Assembly: GCA_963817485.1 (NCBI GenBank)
Contig: CAWFOR010000005.1
Location: 495,518-559,517, forward strand
Length of the DNA stretch: 64,000 nucleotides
Source: Hyphomicrobium_A sp963817485
Lineage (GTDB): Bacteria; Pseudomonadota; Alphaproteobacteria; Rhizobiales; Hyphomicrobiaceae
Direction of reading: 5' to 3'
Shown here piece after piece: positions 56,687-64,000 of the stretch (the first letter of the stretch is position 1; each line of letters opens with the position of its first letter). A program made the position numbers and the translations under genes. Under the pieces are notes generated by a model. The model ran no database searches. It saw nothing but the letters and a program-made list of their open reading frames with translations, and was not told where the DNA came from.

Positions 56687-57067
56687 TTGATAAACGCAAA
56701 GTCGCTCGAAGTAGAGTTTCTTCACGATAAGATGCGGAAGATGCTCGAACAGGATGACATCGTGGAACCCGTTCGCAAGTCGCGCGATTGGGTACTTATG
56801 ACCACGGAAGGGCCAAACGCTCCGAATCTGACTGCTGTACCCGGCGGCCGCATGTCTGAAAAAGAGGCGGAGCAGGCAGCACTAGATCTGGTGCGCGCGA
56901 TGGGGGAGGGCGACATCGTCGAGGGCCTTGGTAAGCTTGAGATGCTGCAGGTGCTCGACGATATGCGGTGTGATTGGATGGAGGTCCTTCAACACGGCCT
57001 GCCCGAGTTAGAAAAAGGACTCCCCCAGGCGCGTGCACCTAAGCTCGTGAAGAAATCCGGTTCCTAG
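56687..57067 (+). CDS. Small unknown protein, paralogue B1
   Basis: The conserved core is EAEQAALDLVRAMGEGDIVE, GLGKLEMLQVLDDMRCDWME and VLQHGLPELEKG, nearly identical to B3 (57820) and related to B2 (57516). The N-terminal part (KMRKMLEQDDIVEPVRKSRD) is specific to B1. Start uncertain: TTG 56687 or ATG 56732; no strong ribosome site at either. Function unknown. Confidence 0.65.
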   Translation: MINAKSLEVEFLHDKMRKMLEQDDIVEPVRKSRDWVLMTTEGPNAPNLTAVPGGRMSEKEAEQAALDLVRAMGEGDIVEGLGKLEMLQVLDDMRCDWMEVLQHGLPELEKGLPQARAPKLVKKSGS

Positions 57068-57180
57068 CCATCTCTCGTGCCGCCGCTCCTCGCAGCCACG
57101 ATCTCGCCTGGGTACACTCCGGTCGCACCGATTTTGCGAGTTGGCGCTTTGCGCCGCCGATGATGCTGCGCATTCGGGCG
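56868..57180 (+). repeat. Duplicated segment, copy 1 (B1 core and 3' flank)
   Basis: The coding core of B1 and about 110 bases after its stop match 57873-58200. Shared non-coding parts include ACTCCGGTCGCACCGATTTT and GATGCTGCGCATT. A duplication that took the 3' flank along. Confidence 0.75.
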
Positions 57181-57193
57181 GCGGCAGGCAGTG

Positions 57194-57358
57194 TTACTGG
57201 GACGGTGCGGCGACGATCCGCTCAACGCAGTCCTGACGGCCCCCGTTACGCACTCCATGATCGCCACGTTGCGGATGAACCGCGAGCACGATGATTACCA
57301 AAATCGCGAGCGCGACGAGGTTTTGGCGTGTACGGCGTGGTCGCTCGTTGTCAGTCAT
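57194..57358 (-). CDS. Possible small membrane protein, 54 residues
   Basis: TDNERPRRTRQNLVALAIL then VIIVLAV forms a basic start and one membrane helix; the end NGGRQDCVERIVAAPSQ has the Cys near the C-terminus seen in small proteins of this lineage. In the middle, reading one frame over gives IRNVAIMECVTG, which looks more protein-like, so two compensating indels are possible (a G run is at one side). The ORF is open as it stands. Convergent with B1. Confidence 0.42.
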   Translation of the reverse strand: MTDNERPRRTRQNLVALAILVIIVLAVHPQRGDHGVRNGGRQDCVERIVAAPSQ

Positions 57359-57515
57359 CAGGCCGGACTGCCAAGGCCGTCAGTGCACCGAAATATCAAC
57401 TTGGGGACTTCGAAAAAGAGGTTCCTTCACGCCAACGAGCCGCCGCGCTGGCGCATGGCCTGAATTGAGCGATCATGGGGACGTTGCATCGAATAAGCCG
57501 TGGGGAAGCCCAATC

Positions 57516-57839
57516 ATGCACACCCATCCAATAGCACCCCATCAACGGCCAGCTAAGTTCCATGGCTGGACGTTTGTGGCGGACAACGACAACGAGGGCC
57601 TTACGGGGACAGAGGCGGAGGAAGCCGCAAGTGCCCTGATATTCGCCCTTGGAGACGGCGGCGATGGCCGCCTCGATCCCACCTTCAATCCCGAGATTGG
57701 CCCAGCACTCGACGTGTTGCGATGTGACTGGCAGGAGCTGCTTGAGCAGGACAAGCACAGCTCGAAGTCCGGCTTTGGCAAGTTGCTGGCGTTTCGCAAA
57801 AGCCTTCCAACACTCTTAGGTGGCAACTGTGCCTACTAG
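57516..57839 (+). CDS. Small unknown protein, paralogue B2
   Basis: 107 residues. WTFVADNDNEGLTGTEAEE, AASALIFALGDGGDGRL, EIGPALDVLRCDWQELLEQ. The (E/A)EEAAxxL, LDxxRCDWxExLxQ pattern ties it to B1 and B3, but it is much more diverged and has its own N-terminus. GGGGAA precedes the ATG. Its 3' end overlaps the GTG of B3 by 20 bases. Confidence 0.65.
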   Translation: MHTHPIAPHQRPAKFHGWTFVADNDNEGLTGTEAEEAASALIFALGDGGDGRLDPTFNPEIGPALDVLRCDWQELLEQDKHSSKSGFGKLLAFRKSLPTLLGGNCAY

Positions 57840-58074
57840 CAAACCATCCATTGCGGACCGGGCCGTGAGCGAAGCGGAAGAGGCTGCGCTCGATTTGGTG
57901 CGTGCGATGGGGGAAGGCGACATCGTCGAGGGCCTTGGCAAGCTTGAGATGCTGCAGGTGCTCGACGATTTGCGGTGTGATTGGATGGAGATCCTTCAAC
58001 ACGGCCTGCCTGAGTTCGAACGAGGACAAGCCCAGGTGCGCACACCAAGGCTCGTGAAGAAGTGTGAGTCCTGA
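57820..58074 (+). CDS. Small unknown protein, paralogue B3
   Basis: 84 residues. SEAEEAALDLVRAMGEGDIV, EGLGKLEMLQVLDDLRCDWM and EILQHGLPEFERG differ from B1 by only a few residues. GTG start at 57820 inside the end of B2, or GTG 57829. Function unknown; recent duplication is clear. Confidence 0.68.
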   Translation: MATVPTSKPSIADRAVSEAEEAALDLVRAMGEGDIVEGLGKLEMLQVLDDLRCDWMEILQHGLPEFERGQAQVRTPRLVKKCES

Positions 58075-58200
58075 CCATCGCTCCTGCCGCCACTGCTCAC
58101 GCAGAGCCATGATCTCCCCAGGGGTACACTCCGGTCGCACCGATTTTGCGCGAGTTGGCGCTCCCCGCCGCCGCGATGCTGCGCATTAGACGCGGCGTCT
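57873..58200 (+). repeat. Duplicated segment, copy 2 (B3 core and 3' flank)
   Basis: Second copy of the segment at 56868-57180. Identity is high in the coding core and partly kept after the stop. A third short match (GCCGCCGATGATGCTGCGCA) lies near 59026. Confidence 0.75.
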
Positions 58201-58231
58201 GGCAGCGCTCACTGATGCGGAGCGGTAGAGG

Positions 58232-58444
58232 TCATGGTGCAGAGTTTGTCGAAACCGGCTCTGTTGGTGTCGCCGGATCGTTCTGCACGCCGGCCTTAAG
58301 CGTGGCGCAAACAAACGCTGCGGCCAGCAAGGCTACGAAAACCACCATCATGACGGAGAACCTGCCACTACCGTCGTCGTCTTGGTCAGGGACTCGCCGG
58401 GGTTGGAAGGCAGATTCAGGCAGCGGATCGCGTGCAAGAGCCAT
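58232..58444 (-). CDS. Small single-helix membrane protein, 70 residues
   Basis: Basic/acidic N-terminus, one helix (FSVMMVVFVALLAAAFVCAT) and a Pro/Thr tail. AAAGGAG eight bases before ATG 58444 supports the start. Follows the gene at 58515 by 70 bases on the same strand. Function unknown. Confidence 0.6.
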   Translation of the reverse strand: MALARDPLPESAFQPRRVPDQDDDGSGRFSVMMVVFVALLAAAFVCATLKAGVQNDPATPTEPVSTNSAP

Positions 58445-58514
58445 TGGACCATCTCCTTTCAAAGCCTTGCGGCCAATATTCATTGGGCAATGGGTTTCCC
58501 TGTTCAGCAGCTTG

Positions 58515-58799
58515 TTACTGAACCAACGGGGCGATTGCGCCCTTGGCCGGCTGGGTGGGCGTTCGTCCGGAGAATTTGTCGTAACAAGCGAGACGTTCGT
58601 TGCCATCCGTGACGGTTGCGCATTCCTCCATCGAGGGACGCCCACGAACGACGACCTCCAGGCCCCACACGACAAAGAACGCGAGCAGCATCGACACGAC
58701 CAGGTAAAATGCACTTTGGCCAGGGTGGCGCGAGACCACCGAATCTTCATCCGGCTCGTCGTGGGGAAAGGCGTCATCCTGATAGGGTTCAGCATTCAT
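58515..58799 (-). CDS. Small membrane protein with DxxxRLACYD motif
   Basis: 94 residues: acidic N-terminus (EPYQDDAFPHDEPDEDSVVS), one helix (FYLVVSMLLAFFVVWGLEVV) and a periplasmic-type motif ECATVTDGNERLACYDKFSG. The CxxxxDxxxRLxCYD motif recurs in many secreted proteobacterial proteins without known role. GGAGG seven bases before ATG 58799. Confidence 0.7.
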   Translation of the reverse strand: MNAEPYQDDAFPHDEPDEDSVVSRHPGQSAFYLVVSMLLAFFVVWGLEVVVRGRPSMEECATVTDGNERLACYDKFSGRTPTQPAKGAIAPLVQ

Positions 58800-59057
58800 G
58801 GCGCGGCCTCCGGGCATCGCTAAAATGGCGCTTCGCGCATAAGAATTCGAGGAGGTCCGCGGCAGCGTTTTATAAGCGCGGCATAAGCAGCGTGTTGGGG
58901 CTAATTAGGTCGGCGAGGCGAGCGGAGCCGGATGGCTCGGTCACGGACTGCACCCTGCTTCGGCCGGTTGCGCGTGCATCGGGCGAGCCACATGCCGAGC
59001 ACTTCGTGCGCTCGCCGTCATCTTGCCGCCGATGATGCTGCGCATTAGCAGCAGCTG

Positions 59058-59267
59058 TCATCGACAGAGAACTTCGCGGTCAACATGCTGAGCGAAGTCC
59101 ACTCTCGACATCACGCGCCACGCTGCCTTGTTCCAGGTCGGATACATGCCGTTGCGTTCGACGACATAGATCACGCGGCTGCCGTCGAAGGAGACGATCA
59201 TGAAGACCTCTGCCTTCGCTGTCCGATAACAGCGTCCGACCTGCAGCGACTCAGAGGGAACAGGCAT
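59058..59267 (-). CDS. Small unknown protein, 69 residues
   Basis: Compact, with beta-type segments: ESLQVGRCYRTAKAEVFMIV, SFDGSRVIYVVERNGMYPTW and AWRVMSRVDFAQHVDREVLC. The regular alternation makes a real small protein likely. Family not recognised. Confidence 0.6.
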   Translation of the reverse strand: MPVPSESLQVGRCYRTAKAEVFMIVSFDGSRVIYVVERNGMYPTWNKAAWRVMSRVDFAQHVDREVLCR

Positions 59268-59321
59268 GGGTGCACAACGCCTCCCACCTCCATACGTTCA
59301 CTGAATATCGCATCAGACGCC

Positions 59322-59358
59322 AAAAAGCCCGGTCCCGGGTAGGGCCACGACCGGGCTT
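59322..59358 (-). terminator. Intrinsic terminator, downstream of paralogue A4
   Basis: On the minus strand AAGCCCGGTC / GACCGGGCTT (10 bases) with a 14-base loop and TTTTT. Resembles the A1 terminator (CAACTGAGCCCGG versus CAACTAAGCCCGG). Confidence 0.75.
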
Positions 59359-59495
59359 AGTTGGTGCACAATCGCCCGACAAGGGAGCAAACCCGCGGGA
59401 CACGCACGCACCGATACCAGCTGTCGCTTACGTCGAGCTGAACACCGGCTCGGGTGCCGAGGTCGCGATCCACTCGCGTGACCTTCGCTCTGGAG

Positions 59496-59708
59496 CTACC
59501 GCTTGGGCAGGTGCCAGTTGCGCAGCCCGAAGGCTATTGCGAACGCACTCAAGGCGCCCTGGTCGCGCTCGCCGAACTTCGCCGCGCTGATGACGGCATT
59601 GGCCAGCGCGTCGCGCACGCTCCTCCACTCCTCGGGATCGGCCGGCGCCGGATCGAGGCCGAGCTTGCGGCAAGCGTCCTCGTAAGCCCGCTGGAGCACC
59701 GCAAGCAC
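59496..59708 (-). CDS. Small unknown protein, paralogue A4, start unclear
   Basis: 70 residues from GTG 59708: VLQRAYEDACRKLGL, EEWRSVRDALANAVISAAKF, GERDQGALSAFAIAFG. The in-frame codons before the GTG read SYESSFEPE, which matches the SYxxE start of A1 and A3, but no ATG precedes them before a stop. So the gene either starts at the GTG or is broken at its 5' end. Confidence 0.55.
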   Translation of the reverse strand: MLAVLQRAYEDACRKLGLDPAPADPEEWRSVRDALANAVISAAKFGERDQGALSAFAIAFGLRNWHLPKR

Positions 59709-59877
59709 TTCTGGTTCAAAGCTCGATTCGTATGACCGAAAGCGAGATATGGCGCGACCCCGTCAGTTGGGAGACCAATAGCCCGCAATCGAGGTTTGAC
59801 CTACGATTTCCTGGCCATCCGCGCCGACCAGGCGAAGCCGGGGGCCCGTTTACGCCGCAGCTCCGGCACTTCCCGCG

Positions 59878-62185
<2,308 letters not shown>

Positions 62186-62358
62186 GCTGCGCTCCTATGC
62201 CAGCCGCCTTTTAGCGTGTCGATGGCGCCGCGTCATACTCCCTCCCGGCGCCGGGCAATGGGCCAAATCGAGGGCATAAATCTGCTATTGGCCTGCAAAG
62301 ATCGACGAGGCTCGCGAAGGATGCTAATGGCCGCCCCTTCCCAACAGAGCACGCGTGC

Positions 62359-64000
62359 ATGGACCCCAAAACCCTGGCCACCGAAGCGATAGTGCCAAAC
62401 GAGCAAGCGAGCGGCGGCGCTGGCATAGCCGACGACGAGCTGGTCCGCCAGATCCGGCGCCGGCGCATGTTCGCCATCATCTCGCATCCCGACGCCGGCA
62501 AGACGACGCTGACCGAGAAGCTTCTGCTGTTCGGCGGCGCCATTCAGCTTGCTGGACAGGTCAAGGCAAAAAAAGACAAGCGCAGCACGCGCTCCGACTG
62601 GATGGCCATCGAGCGCGCGCGCGGGATTTCGGTTGCGACCTCGGTGATGACGTTCGAGTATGAGGATGCCGTCCTGAACCTGCTCGATACGCCGGGTCAC
62701 GAGGATTTCTCCGACCATACCTATCGCACGCTGACGGCCGTCGACTCGGCGATCATGGTCATCGACGCGGCCAAGGGCATCGAGGCGCGCACCCGCAAGC
62801 TGTTCGAGGTCTGCCGGCTCCGCGACATCCCCATCATCACCTTCATCAACAAGATGGACCGCGAGAGCCGCGAGCCGCTGGAGCTGCTCGACGAGATCGA
62901 AAAGGTGCTCGCGCTTGACACCGCGCCCATGGTTTGGCCGATCGGCAAGGGCAAGGAGTTCCGCGGGACCTACGATTTCCTCCAGCCGCGCGTTCGTCGC
63001 CTGGAGGGGAACCCCGACGGTCTGCCCGTGTCGGGCCCGGACGATCCGGTCTTCGAACAGCTCATCGAGGCGGACAAGTTGCAGCCCTGGCGCGACGAGC
63101 TCCACCTCGTGCACGACGCCTGCGGGCGCTTCGATATGAAGGCCTTTCGCGAAGGAACGCTGTCGCCCGTTTACTTCGGCAGCGCGCTCAAGAATTTCGG
63201 CGTGCGCGATCTCCTCGATGCGCTGGTGTCTTTCGCGCCCCCGCCGCTCAATCGCAAGGCCGTGACGCGGACCGTGGTTGCCACCGAGCCGGAGATGACC
63301 GGGATCATCTTCAAGATCCAGGCGAACATGGACCCCAATCATCGCGATCGCATTGCGTTCATGCGCGTCTGCTCAGGCCGCCTCACGCGCGGCATGAAGG
63401 CAAAGCACGTGCGCACCGGAAAGGTGATGGCGCTGCAGACCCCGCAGTTCTTCTTCGCGCAGGACCGGTCGCTCGTGGAGGAGGCTTACGCCGGCGACGT
63501 CGTCGGCATCCCCGCCGCGGCACGCTGCGGATCGGCGACGCGCTGACCGAGGGGGAGGACATCCGGTTTCTCGGCATCCCGAGCTTCGCGCCCGAACGCC
63601 TGCGCCGCATACGGCTGGAGGATACTGATCCGGGCCAAGAAGCTGAAAGAGGCGCTTGCGGAGATGGCCGAGGAGGGCGTCGTCCAGCTCTTCAGTCCGC
63701 TCGATGGCTCGCAGCCCATCGTGGGCGTCATCGGCGCCCTGCAGCTGGACGTGCTCGGCGAGCGCCTCACGCACGAGTACGGACTGCAGATCGGGTTTGA
63801 TGCCGCGCCCTGCGAGATCCTCCGCTGGATCACATCCCAAACGCCCGGCGCCTTGACGCGCTTTGTCGAGAAATACAGGTCCTCCATCGCCACCATTTCG
63901 GAGGGAGACTACGTGTACCTCGCCGCGTCGGTGTTCAGCTTGTCCTATACCCAGGAACAAAATCCCGAGATCGCGTTCGTCGATATCAAGGCCATCGCCT
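62359..64000 (+). CDS. prfC: Peptide chain release factor 3, partial; two frame breaks
   Basis: About 547 codons to the window edge; the 3' end is missing. GTPase domain: HPDAGKTTLTEKLLLFGGAI (G1), GISVATSVMTFEY (G2), DTPGHEDFSDHTYR (G3), NKMDRESREPLELLDEIEKV (G4). Domain II has FKIQANMDPNHRDRIAFMRV, then PQFFFAQDRSLVEEAYAGDV. A base seems missing near 63524 (GIPAxGTLRIGDALTEGEDI) and a +1 occurs near 63623, after which EEGVVQLFSPLDGSQPIVGV continues. RF3 recycles RF1/RF2 after termination. Confidence 0.93.

Noticed and set aside
58870..59061. Minus-strand frame with CSACGSPDARATG
   Set aside because: No ribosome site, composition of a random GC-rich frame, and it overlaps a repeat shared with the B flanks.

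Overview
The window looks like a chromosomal segment of a GC-rich alphaproteobacterium of the order Hyphomicrobiales (Rhizobiales). The evidence is gene order and protein style: mutY-DUF721-dsbA-dsbA-smc, an F0-only ATP synthase operon (atpI-B-E-F'-F) separate from F1, coxB-coxA-ctaB-coxF-ctaG-coxC-DUF983-surf1, thrC-M16 peptidase-GNAT, ispH-thrB-rnhA and an IalB-family protein. Assignment below order level is inference. Both ends cut genes: mutY on the left, prfC on the right.

Layout. 0-6 kb: base-excision repair (mutY), DUF721/DciA-like protein, two DsbA-like thioredoxins and SMC. 6-8.5 kb: membrane-anchored patatin. 8.6-11.3 kb: F0 operon with a recognisable sigma70 promoter. 11.3-16.9 kb: lipoprotein, ispH, thrB, rnhA, peroxiredoxin, DsbD-N-like protein, YqgE. 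16.9-25.1 kb (minus strand): c-di-GMP phosphodiesterase, GNAT, M16 peptidase, thrC, surf1. 25.2-31.3 kb (minus strand): aa3 cytochrome c oxidase structural and assembly genes. 31.7-34 kb: IalB, phasin-like protein, BcsS. 34.1-39.5 kb: TetR-regulated RND efflux operon, split by a CTAG-bounded repeat element. 39.5-42.5 kb: DevBCA-like ABC exporter. 42.8-48 kb: DUF2147 protein, alpha/beta hydrolase, a 600-residue unknown and two tiny membrane proteins. 48-52.8 kb: fused PabBC, GT39 and GT2 glycosyltransferases and a LAB_N protein. 53.1 kb: initiator tRNA. 53.3-59.7 kb: an accessory stretch of small unknown ORFs, including two paralogous families, around one Crp/Fnr regulator. 59.9-64 kb: tex and prfC.

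Data quality. About 30 reading-frame breaks are visible, nearly all +1. They hit essential or highly conserved genes (smc, coxA, coxB, coxC, ctaB, ctaG, tex, prfC), while other long stretches (8.7-15 kb, 16.2-25.1 kb, 31.7-53 kb) are clean. This is best explained by single-base indel errors, often in short G/C runs, and not by gene decay. I annotate the whole genes and give break positions.

The most interesting parts are the 231-bp CTAG repeat array, which sits exactly between the stop codon of the adaptor gene and the start codon of the RND pump gene, and the 53-60 kb stretch where two families of unknown small proteins are repeatedly duplicated, some copies together with flanking DNA or terminators.
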